This document shows positions 27,035 to 35,926 of a stretch of DNA of 64,000 bases, one piece after another. Within the stretch, counting starts at the first letter, position 1. Each line of letters begins with the position of its first letter. The stretch spans positions 3,410,001 to 3,474,000 of the forward strand of contig OZ244909.1 in the NCBI GenBank assembly GCA_965221725.1, given 5' to 3'. Position numbers and translations under genes: made by a program. This DNA comes from HK1 sp965221725. GTDB taxonomy: Bacteria > Pseudomonadota > Gammaproteobacteria > HK1. The notes beneath the pieces are model-generated. The model did not search any database. It worked only from the letters and a program-made list of their open reading frames with translations, and was not told the origin of the DNA.

Positions 27035-27283
27035 ATGGCCATCACCCTCACGGTGACTTCCAAGGGGCAGATCACGCTGCGCAAGGAGGTGCTGGCGCAT
27101 CTCGGCGTAAGCCCCGGAGACAAGCTCGACATCGACCTGCTCGCGGACGGGCGGATGCAGCTTCGGCCGAGGCGCGGCACGTCGGCGGCGGCCGTCTTCG
27201 GCATGCTCGTGAAGCCGCAGAAGTCGCTCTCCGCCGAGGAGATAAGCGAGATCGCCGCCTCGGGATGGGCGGGCGAAGAGTGA
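27035..27283 (+). CDS. vapB: AbrB/VapB-type antitoxin
   Basis: 82 residues. The N-terminal swapped-hairpin AbrB domain reads TVTSKGQITLRKEVLAHLGVS PGDKLDIDL (residues 6-35). A C-terminal toxin-binding tail includes SAEEISEIAASGWAGEE. GGAG lies eight bases before the ATG. The stop overlaps the GTG start of the PIN-domain gene (GTGA), which is the normal VapBC layout. The upstream AT-richer stretch around 26970-27000, with an imperfect AAGG...CCTT symmetry, may hold the autoregulated promoter. Confidence 0.88.
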   Translation: MAITLTVTSKGQITLRKEVLAHLGVSPGDKLDIDLLADGRMQLRPRRGTSAAAVFGMLVKPQKSLSAEEISEIAASGWAGEE

Positions 27284-27690
27284 AGATCACTGCGGACACC
27301 AACGTGCTGTTGCGCGCGGTGGTCGGGGACGACGCGGCCCAGGCCGAGGCGGCCCGGACATTGCTCCTGCGGGCGACGGTCATTGCCGTGCCCGTCCCGG
27401 TCCTCTGCGAGTTGGCCTGGGTGCTGCGGCGCGGATACGGCTACGGTATCGGTGACATCGCCGGCGCCATCGAGGCGATCGCCGACATCGACGCCGTGGT
27501 CACCGACTCCCCCGCCGTCGACGCGGGGCTGACCGCTCTGCGCGCCGGCGGCGATTTCGCGGACGGGGCCATCGCCGCGCAGGGCGGACGCCTCGGCGGG
27601 GCGATGTTTGCCAGCTTCGATCGCAGTGCCGTCGCCCGGCTGCGAAGCAACGGCGCGAGCGCGGCGGACCCCGCCGAGCTGACGGTCTGA
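27280..27690 (+). CDS. vapC: PIN-domain toxin, VapC type
   Basis: 136 residues from GTG 27280, overlapping the antitoxin stop. The PIN fold is marked by the opening KITADTNVLLRAVVGDD with the first catalytic Asp, by PVPVLCELAWVLRRGYG with the conserved Glu, and by GGDFADGAIAAQG, which supplies the third acidic residue. A later FASFDRSAV matches the usual C-terminal element with the fourth Asp. It is probably an RNase inhibited by the adjacent AbrB-type antitoxin. Confidence 0.9.
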   Translation: MKITADTNVLLRAVVGDDAAQAEAARTLLLRATVIAVPVPVLCELAWVLRRGYGYGIGDIAGAIEAIADIDAVVTDSPAVDAGLTALRAGGDFADGAIAAQGGRLGGAMFASFDRSAVARLRSNGASAADPAELTV

Positions 27691-27776
27691 CATGTCGCCC
27701 GCGATGCCTGGTTCCGGCGGGGGCCATCTGGCAGACCCACCATCCGCCGGGCGGGCGGTCTGACGTGCCGCCCGCG

Positions 27777-29051
27777 ATGCCCGACAGCCTGTGGGCGGCT
27801 ACCGCGCCTCCCGGCCCGGAGTGTCCGCCGCTCGACGCGGATGACTCCGCTGACGTGGTGGTGGTGGGGGCGGGCTACACCGGGCTCTCGACCGCGCTCC
27901 ATCTCGCCCGCGCCGGCCGGCGGGTGGTGGTGCTCGATGCGGGCGAGCCGGGGTGGGGGTGCTCCGGCCGCAACGGCGGGCAGGTGAATCCGGGCGGGGC
28001 GAGGATGCTGCCGGAGGATATCCTCGCGGCCCTGGGGCCGGCTCGGGGCGAGCGCTTCCTCGAATTCGGGGATCGGAGCTGCGACCTCGTCTTCGAGCTC
28101 ATCGAACGCTATCGCATCGAGTGCGAGGCGATCCGTCCGGGCTACGTCCAGGGCGGGTTCGGAGCCAAGGGACGCCGGTTCAACCGCGAATGGGCGCGCC
28201 AGTGGACGGAGCGGGGCGCCGAGGCGCGGTTTCTCGATGGCGACGAGGTGGCGTCGATCCTCGGCACCCGGCGCTACGACTCCGGGATGCACGATGCCCG
28301 CGGCGGCAACGTGCAGCCGCTGGCCTACGCGCGCGGGCTGGCCCGCGCCGCCATCGGGGAGGGCGCCGTCATCCACGGCGCGAGCGCCGCCACTGCCGTA
28401 GTGCGTAACGGTGCCGGCTGGTCGGTGCGTACCGAGCGGGCATCGGTGGAGTGCGAGTGCGTGGTGCTGGCGACCAACGGCTATACCGGCGACTTGTGGC
28501 CGGGGCTGCGCCAGTCGGTGGTGCCGGTCGCGAGTTTCGTCACCGCCACCGCGCCGCTCGGCCACAACGTGCTGCCTTCGGTGCTGCCGGGTCGCCACGC
28601 GGTGTCGGAGACCGCGCGGATCATCGTCTACTACCGGCTCGACGCCGAGGGGCGGTTCGTCATCGGCGGGCGCGGGCGCTGGTTCGATGTCGATGAACGC
28701 GGGGAGGCACCGCATGTGCAGGCCGCGGCGCGCCGGCTCTTTCCGTCGCTCGAAGGGGTGGACTGGGAGTACCACTGGGCCGGCTGGCCGGCCATCACCC
28801 GCGATCACCTGCCGCGGCTGTTCGCCCTGGACCGGGGCGTCTACGCGGGCCTTGGCTACAACGGGCGCGGGGTGGCGGGCGGAACCCTGATGGGGCAACA
28901 GCTCGCGAACGTCATCCTCGACGAGGCCGAGCCGCTGGTGGAGGTGCGCGGCCCCGAGCGGTTCGCGTTCCACCGGTACCGCCAGGTCGGCATCAGCGCC
29001 CGCCTGCTCACCGGCACGCTGCTCGACCGCTTCGATCGTCGCAGCGGGTAG
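27777..29051 (+). CDS. FAD-dependent oxidoreductase, DAO family (PuuB-like)
   Basis: 424 residues from ATG 27777 (GTG 27765 is also possible; neither has a clear ribosome site). The dinucleotide-binding motif is VVVGAGYTGLSTALHLARAG, ending VVVLDAGEPG. GCSGRNGGQVNPG is the FAD-contact motif of the gamma-glutamylputrescine oxidase/glycine-oxidase-like branch, and a C-terminal GLGYNGRGVAGGTLMGQQLA completes the fold. It should oxidise a secondary or primary amine to an imine with H2O2 release. The nearby RidA gene fits the need to clear such imines, but the substrate is not determined. Confidence 0.9.
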   Translation: MPDSLWAATAPPGPECPPLDADDSADVVVVGAGYTGLSTALHLARAGRRVVVLDAGEPGWGCSGRNGGQVNPGGARMLPEDILAALGPARGERFLEFGDRSCDLVFELIERYRIECEAIRPGYVQGGFGAKGRRFNREWARQWTERGAEARFLDGDEVASILGTRRYDSGMHDARGGNVQPLAYARGLARAAIGEGAVIHGASAATAVVRNGAGWSVRTERASVECECVVLATNGYTGDLWPGLRQSVVPVASFVTATAPLGHNVLPSVLPGRHAVSETARIIVYYRLDAEGRFVIGGRGRWFDVDERGEAPHVQAAARRLFPSLEGVDWEYHWAGWPAITRDHLPRLFALDRGVYAGLGYNGRGVAGGTLMGQQLANVILDEAEPLVEVRGPERFAFHRYRQVGISARLLTGTLLDRFDRRSG

Positions 29052-29289
29052 TGCCTCCGCCGGCGGCCGCGGTGAACGCCTCGGCTCCGAAACGGAAGGA
29101 GTTCCGCGGTCCGCGACCTGGCCGCGGGGGCCTCCGCTCGGTGCGAAAGCCCCTGCGGTTTCGGTTCAAGCGTTGCCGGGCCAGGACCGCGCGGCCTGCA
29201 AGTTGCGGCACCACCGGCCGCTGGTCGGGGGTGCCGGTATTGTTGCCCTGGGCTGGAAGTCCCGGATGCGGGGTCGGGCGTCCTCGGGG

Positions 29290-30003
29290 CTACGCCTTCG
29301 CGGTGCGCCGACGAGGCGTGGCCCGGGACGGCCTCGCCTCGTCCTGCTCGGCCTCGTCCTGCAGCCCGTAGCCCGCGAAGCCTCTCGCGGTACGCTCGAT
29401 GGCGGCGTCGCTCAGCAGCACCGGACCGCCGATCTGCAGGCTGAGGTAGTACTGGCGCGCGATGGTCTCCAGCTCGATCGCGCGCCACATCGCCTTGGCC
29501 AGGGTCTCGCCGATGGCGATCATGCCGTGATTGGCGAGCAGACAGGCGGTCCGGTCCCGGATCGCGGCGAGCGCGAGATCGGCGAGCTTCTGCGTGCCGA
29601 ACGTGGCGTAGCCGGCGCAGCGGATGTTGTTCCCGCCGAACGCGGCGATCATGTAGTGGCAGGCGGGGATCTCCTTGCGCGCGATGGCGAGGGTGGTGCA
29701 GTACGGCGGATGGGCGTGCACCACCGCTTGCGCGTCCGGGCGCTCGCGCAGCAGGTCGAGATGGAAGCGCCATTCCGTGGAGGGCGTCTTCGTGCCCGCC
29801 CACGCGCCGCCGCCGTCGAGCGGGAACGAAGCGATCATCTCGGGTTCGAGCTGGTCGTAGGGAATCGCCGACGGCGAGATCAGCATGCGGTCTTCGAAGA
29901 TGACCGAGATGTTGCCCGATGTCCCCTGGTTGATGCCGCTGGCGTTCATCTCCCGGCAGCGCGCGACGATCTCGCCCCGCAGCGCCTTCTCCTTCGGTGT
30001 CAT
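29290..30003 (-). CDS. Class II aldolase/adducin family protein
   Basis: 237 residues from ATG 30003 with GGGAG nine bases upstream. The fold is shown by NQGTSGNISV (phosphate loop), VVHAHPPYCTTLA with two Zn-ligand His, and ACLLANHGMIAIG with the third His. This family includes fuculose-, rhamnulose- and ribulose-phosphate aldolases and epimerases acting on phosphorylated ketoses. It is divergent from the polyol-type transporter, kinase and dehydrogenase operon, so it may cleave the phosphorylated product of that pathway. A small Arg/Lys/Ala-rich tail ends the protein. Confidence 0.9.
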   Translation of the reverse strand: MTPKEKALRGEIVARCREMNASGINQGTSGNISVIFEDRMLISPSAIPYDQLEPEMIASFPLDGGGAWAGTKTPSTEWRFHLDLLRERPDAQAVVHAHPPYCTTLAIARKEIPACHYMIAAFGGNNIRCAGYATFGTQKLADLALAAIRDRTACLLANHGMIAIGETLAKAMWRAIELETIARQYYLSLQIGGPVLLSDAAIERTARGFAGYGLQDEAEQDEARPSRATPRRRTAKA

Positions 30004-30066
30004 GGTTTTCTCCCGTGGGCTGGCGGCGCGTCGTGGCGTTGACATCGATCCACCAAAGCGGAAATA

Positions 30067-30083
30067 TTTGCAAGCGTTGCAAA
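30067..30083. promoter_or_regulatory. Inverted repeat TTTGCAA-gcg-TTGCAAA, candidate operator
   Basis: Perfect 7-bp arms around a 3-bp centre, in an AT-richer patch 64 bp upstream of the aldolase start and upstream of the SorC remnant. The sequence is like operators of sugar-responsive repressors. It may regulate the aldolase and possibly the divergent operon. Confidence 0.5.
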
Positions 30084-30084
30084 A

Positions 30085-30382
30085 TCTCGCAACCCGCAAG
30101 TCCGCCGGTCCGCCGCCAACCCCCACGACGTGATTCACGGCCTCGCGGAGAAGACCGCAGCGGAGGCCTGACTGCTCCCCGTGCCGCTGTTTGCGAATTC
30201 GGTGACCGAGAAAGGAGCGGATGATGGTCGCCGTCGCGGGCGGCGTCGAGAAGGTCGAGGCGGTGCGCGCGGTGCTGCGCAGCGGGCTGCTCGACGGACT
30301 GATCACGGATGAGGCGACCGGGCGCAGCCTCATCGAGGGGGAGTCGGCGACGGCTCCCCCCGACCCCGCGCCCTCGGATTGA
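30085..30382 (+). pseudogene. SorC/EryD-type sugar-sensing regulator, decayed remnant
   Basis: In one frame the DNA reads NPHDVIHGLAEKTAAEA, then an in-frame TGA, then LLPVPLFANSVTEK; this is the central sugar-binding segment of SorC-family regulators. In the next frame it continues VAVAGGVEKVEAVRAVLRS and GLLDGLITDEAT, the family's C-terminal segment, and ends at 30382. The N-terminal helix-turn-helix and roughly 100 residues of the middle are missing. So one stop, one frame change and deletions have inactivated a regulator of about 310 residues. It sits directly before an operon with an EryA-like kinase, where an EryD-like repressor would be expected. Confidence 0.7.
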
Positions 30383-30404
30383 ACCGGAAGCGAGGAGACT
30401 TTCC

Positions 30405-31847
30405 ATGTACGAGAAGGAACAGGATCGGGTCCAGGCCTACCTGGACGGAAAGATGAGCCGCCGCGAACTGCTCGGGAGCATGTCCGCGCTCGGCGTCTCG
30501 GCCGCGGCCGCCAGCACCCTCGTCGGGCTCGGATCGACGCGCGCCTTCGCGGCCGGCTTCGACGCGATGCAGCACCAGGGCACCGCCCTCAAGCTGCTGC
30601 TCAACAAGCACCCCTACACGGACGCACTGCTCGCCAACCTCGACGCCTTCAAGGCGATGACGGGCATGGAGGTCACTTACGACATCTTTCCCGAGGATGT
30701 CTACTTCGACAAGGTGACGGCGGCGCTCTCTTCGCGTTCCAGCGAGTACGACGTGTTCATGACCGGCGCCTACATGACCTGGACCTACGGGCCGGCGGGG
30801 TGGATCACCGATCTGAGCGAGTGGATCGAGGACGGCGACAAGACCAACCCGAACTACAACTGGCAGGACATGCTGGCGGGGCTGCGGGCGTCCACCGCCT
30901 GGAACGGCATCCCGGGCGGCGCGCTCGGCTCCGCCGACGCGAAGCAGTGGTGCATCCCGTGGGGCTACGAGCTCAACAACCTGAGCTACAACCGCAACAT
31001 GTTCGAGCAGGCGGGCGTCTCGGCCCCGAGCAACATGGGCGAGCTGCTGGAGGCCTGCGCCAGGCTCTCCACCGACCTTGAAGGGGTCTACCCGATCGGG
31101 GTGCGCGGCTCGCGCTCGTGGGCGACGATTCACCCCGGGTTCCTCTCCGGGTACTCCAACTTCGGCGAGCGGGACCTGACCGTCGCCGCCGACGGCACCC
31201 TCTCCGCCGCGATGAATACCGACGGCTCCAAGGCGTTCCATCGCGACTGGGTGAAGATGATCCAGGACTACGGGCCGAAGAACTGGTCCACCTATACCTG
31301 GTATCAGGTGGGCACCGATCTCGGCGCCGGCGCCTCGGCCATGATCTTCGACGCCGACATCCTCGGCTACTTCATGAACGGCGGCGGCAACAAGGAGACC
31401 GGCAACATCGCCTACGCGCCGTTCGCCGCCAACCCCGCGGCCGAGGCGCCGACCCCCAACGTGTGGATCTGGTCGCTGTCGATGTCGAACTTCTCGCAGA
31501 AAAAGGACGCGGCCTGGCACTTCATGCAGTGGGCGACGGGGGTCGAGCACGGCCTGTTCGGGGCGCAGCAGATGGACTTCGTGAATCCGGTCCGCCAGGC
31601 GGTGTGGGACGACAGCACCTTCCGGGCCCGGATCGACGAGACCTATCCCGGCTACCTGCACCAGCATGACGTTTCGGCGCCGGGGGCGCAGATCTACTTC
31701 ACCGCCCAGCCGCTGTTCTTCGACCTCACCACCGAGTGGGCGGCCACCCTGCAGAAGATGGTCGCCGCCGAGGTGCCGGTGGACGAAGGGCTGGACATGC
31801 TCGCCGAGAGCGTGAACAACCAGCTCGCCGACGCCGGGCTGCGCTGA
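30405..31847 (+). CDS. ABC transporter solute-binding protein with Tat signal
   Basis: 480 residues from ATG 30405, which has GAGGAGA upstream; the longer open frame from 30309 crosses the SorC remnant and is rejected. Residues 25-57 form a twin-arginine signal: SRRELLGSMSALG, then a mild hydrophobic stretch ending TRAFA|AGF. The mature part is a family-1 binding protein (YDIFPEDVYFDKVTAALSSR, YDVFMTGAYMTWTYGPAGWI, WHFMQWATG). It heads a plus-strand operon of two permeases, two ATPases, a kinase and two dehydrogenases, so the ligand is probably a polyol or related compound. Confidence 0.92.
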   Translation: MYEKEQDRVQAYLDGKMSRRELLGSMSALGVSAAAASTLVGLGSTRAFAAGFDAMQHQGTALKLLLNKHPYTDALLANLDAFKAMTGMEVTYDIFPEDVYFDKVTAALSSRSSEYDVFMTGAYMTWTYGPAGWITDLSEWIEDGDKTNPNYNWQDMLAGLRASTAWNGIPGGALGSADAKQWCIPWGYELNNLSYNRNMFEQAGVSAPSNMGELLEACARLSTDLEGVYPIGVRGSRSWATIHPGFLSGYSNFGERDLTVAADGTLSAAMNTDGSKAFHRDWVKMIQDYGPKNWSTYTWYQVGTDLGAGASAMIFDADILGYFMNGGGNKETGNIAYAPFAANPAAEAPTPNVWIWSLSMSNFSQKKDAAWHFMQWATGVEHGLFGAQQMDFVNPVRQAVWDDSTFRARIDETYPGYLHQHDVSAPGAQIYFTAQPLFFDLTTEWAATLQKMVAAEVPVDEGLDMLAESVNNQLADAGLR

Positions 31848-31931
31848 GGATGACGGGCACGCCGCGGGCCGCCGGAACTCCCGGCGGCCTGCGCGCGGGT
31901 TCCGCCGGCGGAGGTGCTGCGGACATGGCCG

Positions 31932-32822
31932 ATGCGTGACGCTTTGCGCCGCCGCGCGCTGCCGTACCTGCTGAGCCTGCCGGCGTTGCTGGTGTGCATC
32001 GGCATCCTGATCCCGTTCGGCACCGCGATCTACTACTCGCTCCAGCGCTACCGGCTCAACCTGCCGCACCTGCGCAAGATGAACTGGGGCGAGAACTACC
32101 TCAAGTTCCTCACCGATTCCGAATTCTGGAACACGCTCCAGGTGAGCCTCGCCTACACCGGCCTCACGGTGGGGTTGGAACTGCTGCTCGGGCTCGGCAT
32201 CGCGCTCCTGCTGCAACGCTCCACCCGGTTCAACAACTTCGTCTCGATCCTGCTGCTGCTGCCGCTCATGACCGCTCCGGCGCTGGCGGCGCTGATGTGG
32301 AAGCTGATGACCAACCCGAACTTCGGGATCCTGAGCTACGGGGCGAGTCTCGTCGGCTTCGAGGACATGAAGTGGGCGTCCGATCCGTCGACCGCGCTGC
32401 TGACCGTGCTGCTGGTGGATATCTGGGTCTACACCCCGTTCATGATGATCCTCCTGCTCGCCGGGCTGCGGTCGCTCCCCCGCCAGCCGTTCGAGGCGGC
32501 GGCGCTCGACGGGGTGCCGCGCACCTTCGTGTTCTTCCGCATCACCCTGCCGATGCTGACGCCGTACATCATCACCGCGTCGCTGTTCCGGCTGCTCGAC
32601 TCGATCCAGCAGTTCGACATCATCTACGCCATGACCCAGGGCGGCCCCGGCGACACCCTCATGGTGTTCCAGGTCGAGGCCTACCTGCAGTTCTTCCAGG
32701 CCACCAACATCGGCAAGTCGGCGGCGCTGCTCCTGGTGCTCTGGGTGATCACGTTCATCCTGTCCAACCTCTTCGTGAAGCAGTGGCTGCGGCTGCGCGA
32801 GCAGGCGCAGGGAGCGGGCTGA
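31932..32822 (+). CDS. ABC transporter permease, MalF/GlpP type
   Basis: 296 residues from ATG 31932 (GTG 31914 is an alternative, but it overlaps the only GGAGG). There are six predicted helices; the EAA loop is FEAAALDGVPRTFVFFRITLPML. The typical LLLPLMTAPALAALMW segment precedes it, and MTQGGPGDTL is the family signature near the C-terminus. It follows the binding-protein gene and precedes the second permease by four bases. Confidence 0.92.
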   Translation: MRDALRRRALPYLLSLPALLVCIGILIPFGTAIYYSLQRYRLNLPHLRKMNWGENYLKFLTDSEFWNTLQVSLAYTGLTVGLELLLGLGIALLLQRSTRFNNFVSILLLLPLMTAPALAALMWKLMTNPNFGILSYGASLVGFEDMKWASDPSTALLTVLLVDIWVYTPFMMILLLAGLRSLPRQPFEAAALDGVPRTFVFFRITLPMLTPYIITASLFRLLDSIQQFDIIYAMTQGGPGDTLMVFQVEAYLQFFQATNIGKSAALLLVLWVITFILSNLFVKQWLRLREQAQGAG

Positions 32823-32826
32823 GACC

Positions 32827-33684
32827 ATGGACCATCAATCGACGCTCGAGCGGGTGGTGCGCGGGGTTCTGATCGCGCTGGTCCTGCTCTTCTTCATGTT
32901 CCCCATCGTCTGGATCCTGATGATGAGCTTCCAGACCAACGAGCAGATCCTGCGGATCCCGCCGTCGCTGGTCTTCGAGCCGACGCTGGAGAACTATCGG
33001 GCGCTGATCACCGGGCGGCTGGAGACCCAGGCGGGAACGCTCGACATCCGGTTCATGTCCAACCTGTGGAACAGCCTGGTGCTCTCGGTGTGCTCGGTGG
33101 CGCTGGCCCTGGTGCTGGGGGTGCCCGCCGCCTATGCGTTCGCCCGGTTCCGGTTCCGCCTCGGCGAGGACATCGCCTTCACCCTGCTCTCGTTCCGCTT
33201 CGCGCCGCCGCTGCTGGTGCTGCTCCCGCTCACCCTGTACTTCCAGGATCTGGGGCTGGCCGACACCTACGTCGGCCTTATCTGGGTCTACCAGCTCATC
33301 TGCCTGCCGCTCATCCTGTGGATCGTCCGCGGGTACTTCGAGGACGTGAGCCCCGACATCGAGCACGCCTATCGTGCCGCCGGGCACGGCTGGCTGACCA
33401 CGTTCCGGCGGATCTCGATTCCGCTGACCGCCCCCGGCATCGCGGCCGCCGGGCTGCTCGCCTTCATCTTCGCCTGGAACAACTTCATCTTCGCGCTCGT
33501 GCTCGCGTCGGCGGACAAGCAGCCGGTGACGGTGGGTGCGCTCGCCTTCGTGACCGCCTCGGGGATCCAGTACGGGCAGATCGCGGCCGCCATCGTGCTC
33601 TCGATCACGCCGACCCTCGCCCTGGCGCTCTACGCCCAGCGCTACCTCGTCGAGGGGCTGTCGCTCGGTGCGGTGAAGGGGTAG
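32827..33684 (+). CDS. ABC transporter permease, MalG/GlpQ type
   Basis: 285 residues, six helices. The coupling loop is DIEHAYRAAGHGWLTTFRRI followed by SIPLTAPGIAAAG, a slightly degenerate EAA motif (EHAYRAAG). FIFAWNNFIFALVLAS and a C-terminal RYLVEGLSLGAVKG are typical of MalG-type subunits. It forms a heterodimeric channel with the preceding permease. Confidence 0.92.
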   Translation: MDHQSTLERVVRGVLIALVLLFFMFPIVWILMMSFQTNEQILRIPPSLVFEPTLENYRALITGRLETQAGTLDIRFMSNLWNSLVLSVCSVALALVLGVPAAYAFARFRFRLGEDIAFTLLSFRFAPPLLVLLPLTLYFQDLGLADTYVGLIWVYQLICLPLILWIVRGYFEDVSPDIEHAYRAAGHGWLTTFRRISIPLTAPGIAAAGLLAFIFAWNNFIFALVLASADKQPVTVGALAFVTASGIQYGQIAAAIVLSITPTLALALYAQRYLVEGLSLGAVKG

Positions 33685-33701
33685 GGGCGGGGGCCGGCGG
33701 G

Positions 33702-34802
33702 GTGTCGACCATCGAGCTTTCCGGCGTCTCGAAGCGTTTCGGGGCGGCCGTCGCTCTCGACGGCGTCTCGCTCCGGGTCGAGAGTGGGGAGACGGTGGCG
33801 ATCATCGGCGCGTCCGGCGCCGGCAAGACGGTGCTCCTTCGTCTCGTCGCCGGGGTAGAGGACCCGACCGGGGGGACGATCGCCATCGGCGGCGCCGACA
33901 TGGCGGATGTGGCGCCGGAGCGGCGCGGCATCGGGATGGCGTTTCAGAACTTCGCGCTGTTCCCGCACATGACCGCGTTCGACAACATTGCCAGCCCGCT
34001 CACCGCGCGCGGCGCATCGGCCGATGAGGTGCGCCGCGGGGTCGAGTCCGTGGCGCGGATGTTGAAGATCGAAAGCGTGCTCGACCACCGCCCGCGAGCC
34101 CTTTCCAACGGACAGAAGCAGCGCACCGCGCTCGCCCGCGCGCTGGCCGCGTCCCCGTCCGTCCTGCTGCTCGACGATCCGCTGCGCAACGTGGACGCCA
34201 AGCTGCGCTTCGAGATGCGCCTGGAGTTCGAGCGGCTGCTCGCCGATCAGGGCGCAACCACGCTCTACGTCACCCAGGATTATCGGGAGGCGATGGCGCT
34301 CGGGGACCGCATCGCGGTCATGGACGGGGGGCGTCTCGCGCAGGTCGGGACCCCGGAGGAGATCTACTTCGCGCCGGCCGGCGTCGAGGTCGCCCGTCAG
34401 TTCGGCGACCCCGCGATCAACCTCGTGCCCGCGCAGCCGGCGGGCGACGACCGCGGCGCGTTCGCCACCATCGGCGGGGCGCGGTTCGATCTGGCCCCCG
34501 GCGCCGATGCGGCGGCGAGCGGTCGCGAGTGCGTGGTCGGGATCCGGCCCGAGGCGTTGGCGTTCACCGAGGATGCGGTGGGCGCCTTCGTGGTCGAGGC
34601 GGTCACGCCGCTCAATGAGAAGGTGGTCACTCTGGTGGCGGGGGCGGAAGGGACCGAGCTGCTGGTATCGCGTCCTTCCCACGAGCCGACGCGGCGCCCG
34701 GGCGAGCGGGTGACCCTGCATGTCGCGGCCCGCGAAGTGCTGCTGTTCGCGCGCGAGGACGGGGCGCGGCTCGGCGGCGAGGCCGGGAGCGCCCGCCCAT
34801 GA
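33702..34802 (+). CDS. ABC transporter ATP-binding protein, GlpS-like, degenerate nucleotide site
   Basis: 366 residues from GTG 33702. Walker A GASGAGKT (36-43) and Q-loop Q82 are intact. The signature reads LSNGQ (134-138) instead of LSGGQ, the Walker B Glu is Asp (LLLDD, 155-159), and the H-loop His is Gln (YVTQD, residue 192). These changes recur, as I recall, in GlpS-type ATPases that work with a GlpT-type partner, here the next gene. The stop overlaps the ATG of that partner by four bases, so the two are translationally coupled, consistent with an obligate heterodimer driving the polyol importer. Confidence 0.88.
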   Translation: MSTIELSGVSKRFGAAVALDGVSLRVESGETVAIIGASGAGKTVLLRLVAGVEDPTGGTIAIGGADMADVAPERRGIGMAFQNFALFPHMTAFDNIASPLTARGASADEVRRGVESVARMLKIESVLDHRPRALSNGQKQRTALARALAASPSVLLLDDPLRNVDAKLRFEMRLEFERLLADQGATTLYVTQDYREAMALGDRIAVMDGGRLAQVGTPEEIYFAPAGVEVARQFGDPAINLVPAQPAGDDRGAFATIGGARFDLAPGADAAASGRECVVGIRPEALAFTEDAVGAFVVEAVTPLNEKVVTLVAGAEGTELLVSRPSHEPTRRPGERVTLHVAAREVLLFAREDGARLGGEAGSARP

Positions 34803-35926
34803 GTGCCGCCGCCCTTGCCCTCGACCGCATCGACAAGGTCTACAACCCCGATGGCGCTCGCCCCGTCCACGCGGTGCGGGCGATGAGCCTTGAGCTCGCG
34901 CAAGGGGAGATCGGCGCGCTGCTCGGCTCCTCGGGCTGCGGCAAGACCTCGACGCTGCGCATGATCGCGGGCTTCGAGGCGGTCACCGGCGGCGCCATCT
35001 CCCTGACCGGCCGCGCCATCCAGGCCGAGCCTCCGGCGCGGCGCAACGTCGCCATGGCCTTCGAGGGGTACTCGCTCTACCCGCCGCTCTCGGTGCGGGA
35101 CAACATCGCCTTCGCGCTCAAGTCCCGGCGCCTCGATCCGGCCGAGAGCGCGCGGCGGATCACGGAGATCGCCGAGCTGCTCGAGATCGACGACCTCCTC
35201 GGGCGCCGCCCGTCATCGCTCTCCGGCGGACAGCAGCAGCGCGCCGGTCTCGCCCGCGCCCTGGTCCGTGACGCCGATCTCTACCTGCTCGACGAGCCGA
35301 TGGGGCAGCTCGAACCCCGGCTGCGGGCGGTGCTGCGCGGGCGGCTCAAGCACTACATCAAGGCGCGGGGGCTCACCGTCATCCTGGTCACCCACGACCA
35401 GACCGAGGCGAACGCGCTGGCCGACCGCATCGCGGTGATGGAGGACGGCGTGCTCCAGCAGTTCGCGAGCCCGGCGACGCTGCGGGATCGGCCCGCCAAC
35501 CGCTTCGTGGGTGCGTTCATCGGGGAGCCGCCCATGAACCTGCTCCCGGCCGAGGCGCGGGCCGACGGCGCCGGGATCGGCTTCGCGCTTCCGGGTGGCG
35601 CGCGGCTCGCCTACGGCTCCGGCGAGATGGCGCCGCCCGTCCGCGAAGCGGCCCTCGCGCGCGGCGCGGTGATCGTCGGCGTACGGCCCCACGCAATCCG
35701 GCTGTCCGGGGCGGGGCTCCCCGCCCGGGTCGCCGCGAATCAGTGGATTGGCGATCAGTCGCACGTCGCGGTGAGCTTCGCGGAGCAGACGGTGGTGGTG
35801 GTCGAGCATGAGCGGATCACCGCGCGTTCGGGAGACGCCGTCGGTCTGTCGATCGACGCCGGCGACCTGCATGTCTTCGACGCCGGTAACGGGGCCGCGC
35901 TATCGCACGGGGAAGTGCTCGCATGA
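34799..35926 (+). CDS. ABC transporter ATP-binding protein, GlpT-like partner
   Basis: 375 residues. Walker A GSSGCGKT (43-50), LSGGQ (141-145), Walker B LYLLDE (161-166) and H-loop His199 are intact. The Q-loop Gln is replaced by Glu (AMAFEGYSLYP, residue 89), and the D-loop reads GQLE rather than SNLD. In a heterodimer with the preceding ATPase, this subunit supplies the competent Walker B and His. The C-terminal half has the usual MOI-type regulatory region. The stop overlaps the ATG of the downstream kinase. Confidence 0.9.
   Translation: MSAAALALDRIDKVYNPDGARPVHAVRAMSLELAQGEIGALLGSSGCGKTSTLRMIAGFEAVTGGAISLTGRAIQAEPPARRNVAMAFEGYSLYPPLSVRDNIAFALKSRRLDPAESARRITEIAELLEIDDLLGRRPSSLSGGQQQRAGLARALVRDADLYLLDEPMGQLEPRLRAVLRGRLKHYIKARGLTVILVTHDQTEANALADRIAVMEDGVLQQFASPATLRDRPANRFVGAFIGEPPMNLLPAEARADGAGIGFALPGGARLAYGSGEMAPPVREAALARGAVIVGVRPHAIRLSGAGLPARVAANQWIGDQSHVAVSFAEQTVVVVEHERITARSGDAVGLSIDAGDLHVFDAGNGAALSHGEVLA

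Noticed and set aside
26992..27279. N-terminal extension of the PIN-domain frame
   Set aside because: Overlaps the whole antitoxin gene in another frame; the GTG at 27280 gives a normal VapC start and GTGA overlap.
30330..32828. 832-codon minus-strand frame opposite the binding protein and permease
   Set aside because: Antisense shadow; low-complexity Arg/Glu/Gln/His composition and no motifs, whereas the plus strand has clear ABC proteins.
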